This document shows, piece by piece, positions 7,252 to 15,326 of a stretch of 22,383 nt of DNA; within the stretch, counting starts at the first letter, position 1, and every line of letters begins with the position of its first letter. The position numbers and the translations under genes were made by a program. The stretch is taken from contig CAYUIQ010000151.1 of assembly GCA_964444795.1 (NCBI GenBank), positions 1-22,383 on the forward strand. Reading direction: 5' to 3'. The notes beneath the pieces were generated by a model. That model ran no database searches, was not told the origin of the DNA, and saw nothing but the letters and a program-made list of their open reading frames with translations. Source of the stretch: JABMRP01 sp964444795 (lineage in GTDB: Bacteria; Planctomycetota; Planctomycetia; Pirellulales; Thermoguttaceae).

Positions 7252-9923
7252 TCGAGATCGATTTCATCTTCTGATTCTTGCGTGGCAGCCTCGACTGCTT
7301 CGAGGACCTTAGCAGGAGGGAACTCCATTTCTACAGATTGATCCCGCGCGGTAATGAATCCGGGGGCCATTACCGCCATCGTCCGACAAAGCTGCTGAAG
7401 TTCCGCTTCCGTCCTTATGACAGGTTTTTTCCTCTTCTTGAGAAAGGCTCGCAAAGCGGGGTACTTAATGATCGCAAACTCATCGTCCATCTGTTCTTCC
7501 CAGATCGTCTGCAAGATCGCCCTGTACGGCTGTTTCTTCACTGTCCGCTTCGCGATCTTGTTTATCCACTCGCGTGACTCTTCGGGAATCGAGCAGTTCT
7601 CGAACAACTCCCGCAACTCTGACGGCACCAACTGTTTCAATGGTGCGAGTTGAACGAGCCTTGCCATGTCATCAACGGTAACGAGGGTTATGGTCTTACC
7701 TGTGTTCTCTCGATCTTGGTGAATTTCTCTTGCCAATGCGGATTGCTCGCCCTTTGTCGTTGGGAAATCAGGCCCAACAACGACCGCGTGATCGCATTTG
7801 AGTAGCTCTCGATGTCTCACCAATGTCGAGACTCCAACGGTCTTGGCAGACACCTTTGTACCGTCCTTCTGCTTGCTCTTGGCTTCAAGACTTACGGAGT
7901 ACCGTCGACGACCGAGTTCACCCGCGCTCAAATGCGCATGGGCAACACCGTCTGCGTGGCCACTTCCCCCGATGTGGCTCGCATTAAAGCCGAGACTTTC
8001 AAACGAAGCAACCAACTCCTCTTCGAGTTGGTCCTGACTATTCCGCGCATCCTGCAACGCCCGAGAGATTAACAGAGCAGTGCGTCGGCCTGAACTCCTG
8101 GCGAGATTGCGAAGTAGTTCATCTCGTTCGGTAAGCACTTCGTCGATGTCCGCGTTCTCAAATCCGAAATGATAGAGTTGAGCTTCCAACAAGACTTCAG
8201 CCATTGCCAAGAGTTCCAAAGGCAAACTCTGTTTGGCGGAATGAAAATCACTAGAGAATGCGCCGACAAAGGGATGCAAGCAGTTGATCAAGAGAGCCGA
8301 GTTCTCCGTATCATACACGGCCATCCCATCTTCGGGCGAAAGTGAACTGCTGAGTTGGACGCCAGAAATGAACTCGGATGGCCTTTCGCTTCGCTCGGCC
8401 AGCGATTCTATGAATTCGTCGTGTTCGTCCTCCGGGATGTTCTTTGGTACTTTCGTGTACCGTGGAGTTGCTTCGCCGGATAATGCGGCGGCAGCTAATT
8501 CGACGATAGGACGCCGTGTAAGACTTGCGGGAGTTCCGCCGATTCGCCCCGCCATTCGCCGGGCTGGCGTCTGAGCATCATCGAACACTTTGATTTTGTG
8601 ACGAACGAAATAGAAGAGGGCTTGTAGTAGGTTCTGCACAGTTGTGCGACTTGGGCCGTCGCGAACACCTTCCCGATCCGATTGCAATTCGTCGTCAAGT
8701 TTGTCAATGTGGATTACGACTCTGAAACGGTCGAACGTGCCGTGGGCCAGTCGATTGCTCGGTATGCCAAAATACGCATCTTCGATGTTTATCAGCCGCC
8801 CCAAAACGTAGACAAAGAAGCCGTGACTCCGTCCTGTGGTTGCTGACTTGCCCGTAGTGATAACGTCCTTGAACGCCTCGGCGTATCCTGTCACCCGACC
8901 TAACAATGGCTGGTAAAGCCCATGGTAAGTGTCGCTGTCTTTATCCTGCTCCTCGTCATGCCGAACGGAGACGCTTTCTGGCACTGGCCGAGATAGTTTG
9001 CAGATATCCTTTCCAAGAATCCAGCGACCGATTCTTCCTTTCGTCAATTTGCTTGGCGAAAGTTGCTTTCCATTCATCCATATGGCGAAGTCATCACGCA
9101 ACGGTAATGCCGTCCGCAGGATCCACGTAAGGCGACCAGGCTCGATTTCGTTCGCCTTGTCCCTCAAATTCGAGAGAATGGCAAACGTCCAACTTCGCTT
9201 GGCTGTTTTGCCAAAGAGCCGCACGCTCCACTTCGCGAATGTACGGTTGGATGTCCAATCGGAGACGGCGGATTGTGCGTCTGTTCGCGACAGCTCTCGA
9301 ACATCGAGCCCAACAGGATCGTCCGTCGCAACGCCACGATTGGCAGCATCGTCCAAGCGATCATAATCCATGCTCACGGCGTAGAACTTGCCCTCGCGCT
9401 TGCACACATAGGTAAGCTGCTTGGCAAGAACGTATGTTGACAACTTCCCGATGCCAAACTGCCCGATCTGTCTTCGTTGAAGCGGAAGGTCTGCTCGCTC
9501 TCGCTTCTTGCTTACTCCGACCTGCCACAGTTCCTCCAGCCCGTTAATGTCCATTCCTTCGCCATCATCGGCGACGACGAGCGTTGCATCATCGGCCGTC
9601 GGGTCCGCTGGAAGAAGAACGTTGACGTTTCGAGCTCCCGCGTCGAATGAATTGGTTACCAGTTCTTCAAACGCCTTGTTCGCGCTCTGGTAAAGCCCTT
9701 CAGAAAAGAGGCGAACGATTTTGTAGCTCAGCGCAACGTTGATCCGTCGCTTGACCTGCCCCTTGGATATGTAGGCTGGCTCCGGTGCAGCCTTCTTGGC
9801 TGGCGTCCTCTTTTTCTTCTTCTCTGTCGGCTTGCTCACGCGAGGGCTCACGGGCGTTTTCTTGGCAGTTTTCTTCGCTTGCCCTTTTGCCGACTTCTTC
9901 TTTCCTGCTCGACGTTTCGCCAT
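7248..9923 (-). CDS. GHKL (MORC/MutL-like) ATPase fused to a PD-(D/E)XK nuclease domain
   Basis: An 891-residue protein. Residues 1-48 form a Lys/Ala/Pro-rich basic tail. Residues about 70-170 carry the Bergerat (GHKL) ATP site: N-box FEELVTNSFDAGA (E87, N91, D94), G1 DDGEGMD (119-125), G2 IGQFGIGK (153-160). About 180-445 resembles the S5-type transducer domain of HSP90/MutL/MORC ATPases, including a basic SDREGVRD loop (415-422). About 633-760 looks like an Mrr-type PD-(D/E)XK nuclease: helix EEELVASFESLGF, then GGSGHADG (D658) and SLEAKSK (E680, K682). The last 130 residues are unassigned and end in an acidic tail (ESEDEIDLD). The ATG at 9923 has AAGGGG upstream. The gene overlaps the methyltransferase gene, and no helicase or specificity subunit is present. 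Established: MORC/MutL-like GHKL ATPases occur in bacterial restriction-modification neighbourhoods. Inferred: ATP-gated restriction of unmethylated DNA. Confidence 0.93.
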   Translation of the reverse strand: MAKRRAGKKKSAKGQAKKTAKKTPVSPRVSKPTEKKKKRTPAKKAAPEPAYISKGQVKRRINVALSYKIVRLFSEGLYQSANKAFEELVTNSFDAGARNVNVLLPADPTADDATLVVADDGEGMDINGLEELWQVGVSKKRERADLPLQRRQIGQFGIGKLSTYVLAKQLTYVCKREGKFYAVSMDYDRLDDAANRGVATDDPVGLDVRELSRTDAQSAVSDWTSNRTFAKWSVRLFGKTAKRSWTFAILSNLRDKANEIEPGRLTWILRTALPLRDDFAIWMNGKQLSPSKLTKGRIGRWILGKDICKLSRPVPESVSVRHDEEQDKDSDTYHGLYQPLLGRVTGYAEAFKDVITTGKSATTGRSHGFFVYVLGRLINIEDAYFGIPSNRLAHGTFDRFRVVIHIDKLDDELQSDREGVRDGPSRTTVQNLLQALFYFVRHKIKVFDDAQTPARRMAGRIGGTPASLTRRPIVELAAAALSGEATPRYTKVPKNIPEDEHDEFIESLAERSERPSEFISGVQLSSSLSPEDGMAVYDTENSALLINCLHPFVGAFSSDFHSAKQSLPLELLAMAEVLLEAQLYHFGFENADIDEVLTERDELLRNLARSSGRRTALLISRALQDARNSQDQLEEELVASFESLGFNASHIGGSGHADGVAHAHLSAGELGRRRYSVSLEAKSKQKDGTKVSAKTVGVSTLVRHRELLKCDHAVVVGPDFPTTKGEQSALAREIHQDRENTGKTITLVTVDDMARLVQLAPLKQLVPSELRELFENCSIPEESREWINKIAKRTVKKQPYRAILQTIWEEQMDDEFAIIKYPALRAFLKKRKKPVIRTEAELQQLCRTMAVMAPGFITARDQSVEMEFPPAKVLEAVEAATQESEDEIDLD

Positions 9924-10328
9924 TCTCGGAACCCCTTGCTGAAATGCCCGACCCTCCGCTGATCGGGGGGTGTTGACTTCGGACCTCGCCGGTCGAGATG
10001 CAGTGCAGTCTCAATCTTCGCCCCGCAGTTGTTCGTCCGTCGCAACGATAGGCGGTTACGACCGTAAGAACCGGCGCCTGCGGGCGGCCTTTGTTGCCCT
10101 CAAGAAACGCGGAGTGTTTGACCTCGGTAAATGCCTCTGGCTGGTATTTCCCATTTAGGTCGATCCGGAAACCGCCCCAAGCTCGTCGTGCCGAGATTAT
10201 AGCACGTCGCCCCCCCCGTGTGTCTACCATCGGGTGGTGACTTCTTGGCACTTTGTCCCCGCAGCCATGATTTCTGGGTTCCGACCGCCGAAAACACGAA
10301 CCGGCGGCGCCCGTAGAACTCACCCCCA
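9924..10328. other. Intergenic leader upstream of the ATPase-methyltransferase operon
   Basis: 405 nt with no convincing gene. On the minus strand it holds a sigma70-like promoter (10226-10196) and then a leader of roughly 260 nt before the ATPase ATG. The frame that stays open through it has no start with a ribosome binding site and no family I recognise. The upstream end (10229-10328) is the spacer after the PHP/DUF3604 gene and contains no clear terminator. No direct repeats that would mark an integration site were found by eye. Confidence 0.6.
10196..10226 (-). promoter_or_regulatory. Candidate sigma70-like promoter for the ATPase-methyltransferase operon
   Basis: On the minus strand, TAGACA (10226-10221) is followed after 19 nt by a perfect TATAAT (10201-10196). 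The -35 matches TTGACA at 5 of 6 positions; the spacer is 2 nt longer than optimal. It points toward the ATPase gene, leaving a leader of about 260 nt. In a GC-rich genome a perfect TATAAT in an intergenic region is informative, but the start site is untested. Confidence 0.5.
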
Positions 10329-12392
10329 TCACCCCACGTCCACCCAAATCGGGCTCGTCCAGGCGATATGCCGGTCGGTTTGCGTGACGCGGGCGTAAAT
10401 CCAACTGCTCGCGTCGAATGTCAGTTCGCCGTCTAGGCGAACCGTGCTGCGGCCGTCGTGCGTCCAGACGGTGCCTTCGCGGGTGGTTTGTATCAACTCG
10501 ATGCGCGCGATCGGGGCGGTGCCGGAGATGGTGAGATGGTAGGGTAAAGACTTGCCAGCGGTGGTGCGGAGTTCGCTGCCCATGCGCTGGTCGGCGAGGC
10601 GGAAGTCGAGGTAGATGCGGGCGCCCGTGGTGGCGTAACAGCGGCGGGCGTGCAGGGCGTCGAAGACCGACTCGCGGGTTAGCTCGGGCGCCAGCACCGC
10701 GGCGAGGCCGCCGTGGAAGGGGATGTTGGTGAAGCGGGAGGGGCGGCCGGAGAGGCCGGGGGCGCCGTTGTGGTTGTCGCTGGCGGCGATGAACCCGACG
10801 CGGTGCTTGCGGTCGAGCAGTTCGCGGGCCGAGACGCCCGACTCGCGCTTGCTGGGCGACGTGGGCCAGTCGTTGATCGGCGTGCCGCGCACTTCGCTGC
10901 TACAGTGCATCGAGTACATCTCGATGATCCGTTCGTACTTGGGGTTGTCGAGATGCGGCCGGGAGCCCCAGATGAGATGATGATGGGGGACGACCAGGGC
11001 CCGATGACCGTCGAGATACGCGTACAGCTCCTCCAGCGTCTCGCCGCGAAACAACCCCGGGCAAACGTCGCGGAAGTAGACGTTGCGATGCCCGGGATGG
11101 CCGCGCAGCACGTTCTGCTCGAACCCCTGAAGCGTCGCGAAACGCCCGGGCTGGTTGAACGCCTCGCACGCCTTCTGCGTCCGGGCGTACGTCTCGTCGG
11201 TCATCTGCGCCACAAACGGACCTTCCAGCCGGCTGGCTTCGGCATGGTTGTGGTCGGCGATGGCGGCGAAATCGATCAGGGCCGTGTCCCGGGCGTGCTG
11301 GAAAAATTCCTTCGGGGTTTTTAGCCCATCGCTGCTGCTGGTATGGGCGTGGATGTCGCCGAAGTAGATGTTGAGCGTCTCGCTGCGGTCGTCGACCACC
11401 GTGGCCGCCGGCTGGCCTCGCAGCATGTCCTTGCGATCGGAAACGATCACCTCGAAACGGTCCACGCCCTCGGGCACGGCCACATCGAGTTTCATGTGAC
11501 CGCCGTCCTCCGGCGTAAGTGTGGCCGTGGCGATGGGCGTATACGGATCGTCGGCCGAAGCAGCGAACACTCCGCCGGTCGGCGGCGGCCAGGCCCGATT
11601 GTCGCAATAATCGACGGCCGTGGCACGAACTTCGATCGTCTCCCCCGGCTTGGCCACGGCGGGTGTCGCCACGTGAAATCGAGCCGGCGGCGCGGCGTGA
11701 ATGACCGGCTTTTGCGTCTTTGCCGCGGGGACGAACGCGTAATCACCCTCGCCCGACAAATCGACGGCCGTGCGCATCGAGTTGCGCCAGTTGCCGAACC
11801 AATCTTGCGGAAACCGTTGGACGCACACCTGACCCACCTCGACGCGAATCCACCCGTCGGCCGGCTCGGGCGATTCTTCGATGGTCACGAGGATCCACCA
11901 GGTCATGTTTGTATTGTGCGTCAAACGCACGCCACACTTCCCGCCGCCGGACCGGCTGGCCGAAACGCGACCGGCATCCGGGCCGTCGAGATTCGGTTGG
12001 GTCCACGAGCGGGGGATGCTTAGCGCCACCACGGCACCCGGGGGCAGAGCTTGATCCTCGGGAAAGTAGGTCCAGGCGAAATCGTAACATCCGCCGGTAA
12101 CCAGCGGGTTCTCGGGCGTCAGTTCCGTGCGTCCGGCGGCCAAGCGATACTCGCCGCGGCCCCAAGCCAGCGGGCCCAGACAACGCCCGAACAGCGGCTC
12201 TTGGGGAAGTTGCTTCTGACCTTCGAGCGGTTCGAGGAAAAACGTCTGCTTGCCGTCTTGTCGCGGCTGCCAGAGGATCTCCGGCGCGGGCGTCTTCTCG
12301 TCGGCCGATGCCCGGCCGGTGACCGAGATGGCCGCGGCGCCGGCAACGGTGGTTTTGAGAAACGTGCGGCGACTGGGGACGGATGGGGACAT
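10329..12392 (-). CDS. Tat-exported PHP-domain protein (DUF3604-like)
   Basis: A 687-residue protein with a twin-arginine signal (SRRTFLK, residues 7-13, then TTVAGAAAISV and a cleavage region near ASA-DE). Residues about 35-335 form an N-terminal region with beta-sandwich character. The C-terminal half is a PHP-type metallo-hydrolase domain as in DUF3604: GDIHAHTSSSDG (345-356), IADHNH (378-383), and further on PHHHLIWG and SDNHNGAPG, which together supply the His/Asp metal ligands expected of this fold. The ATG at 12392 has AAGGAC about 14 nt upstream. It lies 95 nt after the GHL10-type gene and may be co-transcribed with it. The substrate is unknown; Tat export suggests that the metal centre is loaded in the cytoplasm. 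Phosphoesterase or other hydrolase activity is inferred from the fold only. Confidence 0.92.
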   Translation of the reverse strand: MSPSVPSRRTFLKTTVAGAAAISVTGRASADEKTPAPEILWQPRQDGKQTFFLEPLEGQKQLPQEPLFGRCLGPLAWGRGEYRLAAGRTELTPENPLVTGGCYDFAWTYFPEDQALPPGAVVALSIPRSWTQPNLDGPDAGRVSASRSGGGKCGVRLTHNTNMTWWILVTIEESPEPADGWIRVEVGQVCVQRFPQDWFGNWRNSMRTAVDLSGEGDYAFVPAAKTQKPVIHAAPPARFHVATPAVAKPGETIEVRATAVDYCDNRAWPPPTGGVFAASADDPYTPIATATLTPEDGGHMKLDVAVPEGVDRFEVIVSDRKDMLRGQPAATVVDDRSETLNIYFGDIHAHTSSSDGLKTPKEFFQHARDTALIDFAAIADHNHAEASRLEGPFVAQMTDETYARTQKACEAFNQPGRFATLQGFEQNVLRGHPGHRNVYFRDVCPGLFRGETLEELYAYLDGHRALVVPHHHLIWGSRPHLDNPKYERIIEMYSMHCSSEVRGTPINDWPTSPSKRESGVSARELLDRKHRVGFIAASDNHNGAPGLSGRPSRFTNIPFHGGLAAVLAPELTRESVFDALHARRCYATTGARIYLDFRLADQRMGSELRTTAGKSLPYHLTISGTAPIARIELIQTTREGTVWTHDGRSTVRLDGELTFDASSWIYARVTQTDRHIAWTSPIWVDVG

Positions 12393-12410
12393 GGGCGTGG
12401 GGTCCTTGTT

Positions 12411-12434
12411 GTAGCCACGTTCGCCAGAACGTGG
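12411..12434 (+). repeat. 24-nt hairpin repeat, family B copy 4
   Basis: Begins GTAGCCAC and forms a perfect 8-bp stem CCACGTTC / GAACGTGG closed by the tetraloop GCCA. It lies between the GHL10-type and PHP genes, just upstream of the PHP ribosome binding site. It shares length, 5' GTAGC and loop with the three copies at 14974-15077 but has different, compensated stem bases. Confidence 0.75.
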
Positions 12435-12453
12435 GATGCGTGCGAGGGCGCTG

Positions 12454-12475
12454 GCCCCCCGGCAGAGCCGGGGGC
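12454..12475. other. GC-rich hairpin between the GHL10-type and PHP genes
   Basis: A C-run plus GGC pairs with GCC plus a G-run around the loop AGA, giving a stem of about 8-9 bp with one bulged C. It sits 13 nt beyond the stop codon of the gene ending at 12488. No T-tract follows, so it may attenuate or stabilise transcripts, or belong to a dispersed repeat with the neighbouring family B copy. Confidence 0.45.
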
Positions 12476-12487
12476 TGGCGGGGCTCT

Positions 12488-14907
12488 CTATCGTGGAGTG
12501 GGGGATTTACCATGTGGCGGCGTGGCTCGGGTTGCCGTTGCGCCGAGACCGACGCCCGGGGCGATGCCGTCGATGGTGCCGCGGTGGAGATTGAAAATGG
12601 TGAACCCGGCGGCGCCGAGACTCCGGGCATGGTGGATTTGGCCCACCACGCGATCGGCCGAGAGGGACACCCGCGAGGCGGTGGCTCCGATGCCCGGGTA
12701 GACGGGGATGCGACCGCCGACCAGCCGCAGTTGATTGGCCACCAGGGTGCGGAAATAGAGGTCGCTTTCGGTGTAGTCCATGGGGCAAAGGAAGTCGAGA
12801 TATCCGGCCTTGACCCAAACGGGCCAATCCTGGGCGACCGAGCGGCGGCAGTCGGGATAGGAACCGAACACGGCGGCGGAGATCTTCAAGTCGGGCCGAA
12901 GTTTCTTTCCCCCGGCATGCACGGCCGCCACCAGTTTGGTGATCTGGCGACATCGCCAATCGGTGTACGTTTCCTTGAGCGCGCCCGAGTAACAGTCGGC
13001 CGGCCAGTTGCCCACGCGCTGGCCCCGCTCGCTCTCGAACCGCCCCCGGCAGCCGTCGCAGAAGCAGTTTCGGCTGCCCGGGTAGCGGATGTAGTCGAAG
13101 TGGATGCCGTCGACGTCGTACTTTCGGGCGACCTCCAACATGCTCTCCGTCTCCAGCCGAACGTTCTCCGGATGCGACGGACAGAGCCAATCGTGCGGCT
13201 TGCCATCGGCGGAAACTTGCGTACGGCCGGCGGCGCGCATCTTCGCGACGAAATCACGAGGCGCATTGGACATATTGTAGTTCACCTTCCACACATGAAC
13301 CTCGATGCCGTGTTTGTGACACGCGGCCACGCACTGGGCTACCTGATCGCCGTATTGACGGAACGTGCCGCTGCGGGGCAGTAAGTCGCTGGGGTAATGG
13401 GCCAATCCGCCCCAGAGCATGTTGGGCAACACCATGTTGAACCCGGCGTCGGCCAGTTCGCGGGCCGTCCGCTCCCAATCGCCCGAGTAGGCGCCCGTGC
13501 CCGAGTGATTCCACCAGGCGCGGCCTTCGCTCGCCGGGCTGGGTTGGGCCAGCAGATATGCTTCGGCCAGTTGGGCGTGGACCCGGTTGGCCGACTCGGT
13601 GGCTTGGGAAAAATCACCCGCGGCCACGTCTTTCTTGGCCAGGGCGAGCGTATCCAGGGCGAGTTTCAATCGTTCGACTGCCGCCGGATTGCCGTGTTGT
13701 CGGATGTAGGCGACGATCTCGTCGGTATCGGCGCAGTGTCCGATGCGTCCGGCCCGATCCAACGCGGCTTGCGACATCTGCTGCCACAGCGACGGCGCCA
13801 GATGCCCCAGCACGGCCCCGAGCATCCGCGTCTTGGCCGGGCGGTCGTCGCCGAGCACGATGTGGCTGAAGAACGCGCCGTTGGGCCCCAGCAACATGGC
13901 CGCGTGGCCGGTCGGCTTGCCCTGATCGTCGTGCCACCGGCCGATGACCTTGACGTCGTCGTCGGCCGCCTCGGCGGTGGTGATGTTCCACGACGCTTGC
14001 CGGGCCACCGAGGGAAGACCCACGACATGCGGCGCGTCGAAGTGGATCTGGGCGAACCCGCCCGGCTTCTCCGGACGCACGTATTGCGGATTGCCGATCC
14101 CCAGGATTCGAGCCAATCCCCCGGGCAACGTGTAGCAGACCAACAGCTTGCCGCCCGCCTCGACAAACCGCCCGAGTTCCTCGACCGCCGCGGGCCCGAT
14201 GCCCGGGTTGTATGCCAGCACGGCCACTTTGCGACGTCCCAAAGCGCCGCGCACGAGGGCCTCTTCGTCGATCGCGTCGGAGCCCAGTCCCAACTCGGCC
14301 AACATTCCGGCCACGCGATCGGCCGTGTCCAGCGCGCTACGCGTCTCGACGGCATCGCGCTGCGCGGCGGGGATGACGATGGCGACGTCGTGCGACACGG
14401 CTGCCAGACGGCGGAAACCGAACGTCGAGTCCTTGGCTCCTCCGCGCCAGACGGCGATGCGCACCCGTCGATCCGGTGCCAGCCGGCCGGCTTCTCCTCG
14501 ATGCGGAACGACGCCTTGGAGAAGTGCAACGTCTGCCATCCGGTCTTGGTCAAGTTCTTACTGGCCGAATACCAGCCGGCGCCGCTACGAAAGTAGAGGT
14601 TCACCTGGGCGACCGCCTCGGGAAACTGGGCGGCTACGTCGAGCGTGAACCCGCCCGGCGCGGCCAGATCGAGGCGGATGTTCCGATCGATCACCGCGCG
14701 GGGCATCTTCGGATTGGCCGCAAAGGGAGCGAGAATCTCCAGCGTCGCGGGTTCGCCCTCCCGGGCAATCTCGACCGGTGGCGTCCCGGCACTGGGCGTC
14801 CACATCTGGCGTGCGACCTCTACGGTGGGGTACTCCATGGAGTCGATCACGGAGGAGTTGCCAGCCAGATTCCAGCCGCAGAGGGTCGTCAGAAGAAGAA
14901 TATGCAT
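12488..14907 (-). pseudogene. GHL10-type glycoside hydrolase-like protein, interrupted by a one-base frameshift
   Basis: Two adjacent minus-strand frames form one gene. The first (from ATG 14907, GGAGAGG upstream) encodes a signal peptide (MHILLLTTLCGWNLAG) and about 147 sensible residues ending PAGWHRID. The second, open to 12488, continues sensibly with VRIAVWRGGAKDSTFGFRR. Restoring one C between 14467 and 14466 (GAC-CGG-GTG instead of GAC-GGG-TG) joins them into 806 residues. The C-terminal half, from about residue 460, has the GHL10 (YddW-like) barrel: AWWNHSGTGAYSGDW, AGFNMVLPNMLWGG, KHGIEVHVWKVNYN, DGIHFDYIRYPG, a Cys cluster NCFCDGC, and DFLCPMDYTES. The preceding middle part resembles a flavodoxin/glutamine-amidotransferase-like domain (KLLVCYTLPGG). 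It could be a recent pseudogene or a sequencing error; no other lesion is seen. Confidence 0.85.
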
Positions 14908-14973
14908 CGCGGGGGCCTCTCCAGTGGGTAGGTTCGGGTGGAATCCGAGTCACGATTCGCTCCGCCCGTCATT

Positions 14974-14997
14974 GTAGCTACCGTCGCCAGACGGTGG
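14974..14997 (+). repeat. 24-nt hairpin repeat, family B copy 1
   Basis: Begins GTAGCTAC. The stem ACCGTC / GACGGT closes on tetraloop GCCA and can extend by C-G and T-G pairs. Same 24-nt length as the other copies. Confidence 0.75.
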
Positions 14998-15010
14998 AAT
15001 GTGCCCCATC

Positions 15011-15034
15011 CCACGGTCTGTCGACCGTAGCTAC
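15011..15034 (-). repeat. 24-nt hairpin repeat, family B copy 2 (inverted)
   Basis: On the minus strand begins GTAGCTAC, with stem ACGGTC / GACCGT and loop GACA. Relative to copy 1, paired stem positions change together (C-G to G-C), which keeps the stem. Confidence 0.75.
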
Positions 15035-15053
15035 CAGGAAATCGTGGCTCGCT

Positions 15054-15077
15054 CCACGGTCTGGCGACTGTAGCTAC
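15054..15077 (-). repeat. 24-nt hairpin repeat, family B copy 3 (inverted)
   Basis: On the minus strand begins GTAGCTAC, with arms ACAGTC and GACCGT around GCCA; one A-C mismatch in the stem. Spacing to copy 2 is 19 nt and between copies 1 and 2 is 13 nt. Confidence 0.75.
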
Positions 15078-15117
15078 CGGGAAAATGTCACCCGCCGCTC
15101 GCCTAACCCTCCCGGGC

Positions 15118-15137
15118 CACCGCCCTTCGGGGGGGTG
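15118..15137. other. UUCG-loop hairpin upstream of the DUF1559 promoter
   Basis: CACCGCCC, loop TTCG, GGGGGGTG: an 8-bp stem with one internal G-G mismatch, followed on the plus strand by the T-rich CTTGTTTGT. It could block readthrough into the DUF1559 promoter region, or be another dispersed repeat. Confidence 0.45.
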
Positions 15138-15169
15138 CTTGTTTGTCCTGCCGTGTGGAGTAAAAAGAA

Positions 15170-15199
15170 TTGACGATTCCTTACAGGGGGCGTTATAAT
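15170..15199 (+). promoter_or_regulatory. Sigma70-like promoter for the second DUF1559 gene
   Basis: TTGACG (15170-15175), an 18-nt spacer, and a perfect TATAAT (15194-15199). The expected start is near 15206, giving a leader of about 120 nt to the ATG at 15327. This is the best promoter match in the window. The A-rich TAAAAAGAA just upstream could act as an UP element. Confidence 0.75.
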
Positions 15200-15326
15200 C
15201 CGGGTGATAAAGGAAAGTAGGACTTGCGCGTCCACCACGCCGGGCCAGCCGACGGAGTTTGCGTGGGCGGTACGTTGCTTCAGTGCGAACGCGGGGGCAT
15301 GACACTCAATTCCGAGAGGTTCTCTC

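Larger units (their letters stand above)
14908..15326. other. Divergent intergenic region with repeats and a plus-strand promoter
   Basis: 419 nt without a gene between the divergent GHL10-type and second DUF1559 genes. From left to right it contains three family B hairpin repeats (14974-15077), a UUCG-loop hairpin (15118-15137), and a sigma70-like promoter (15170-15199) followed by a leader of about 120 nt before the DUF1559 ATG. No protein-like frame of note. Confidence 0.7.

Noticed and set aside
5733..10328. Insertion-sequence or integrase-borne island around the ATPase-methyltransferase pair
   Set aside because: No transposase or integrase gene, no terminal inverted repeats, and no flanking direct repeats found by eye; transfer is argued only from composition and content.
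9700..10404. A 234-codon minus-strand frame running through the leader and into the ATPase 5' end
   Set aside because: It begins inside the PHP gene, overlaps the ATPase start in another frame and becomes a Glu/Lys/Ser-rich shadow of the basic tail. No ribosome binding site or recognisable family; kept only as a note to the intergenic entry.
14971..14999. Minus-strand promoter TTCCAC-N17-TACAAT for the GHL10-type gene
   Set aside because: Only a 3 of 6 match at -35, and it falls on a family B repeat, so the match may be accidental.
14974..15077. Possible CRISPR-like array (three 24-nt repeats close together)
   Set aside because: The copies are in mixed orientation, their spacers are 13 and 19 nt, their stems vary, and no cas gene is present.
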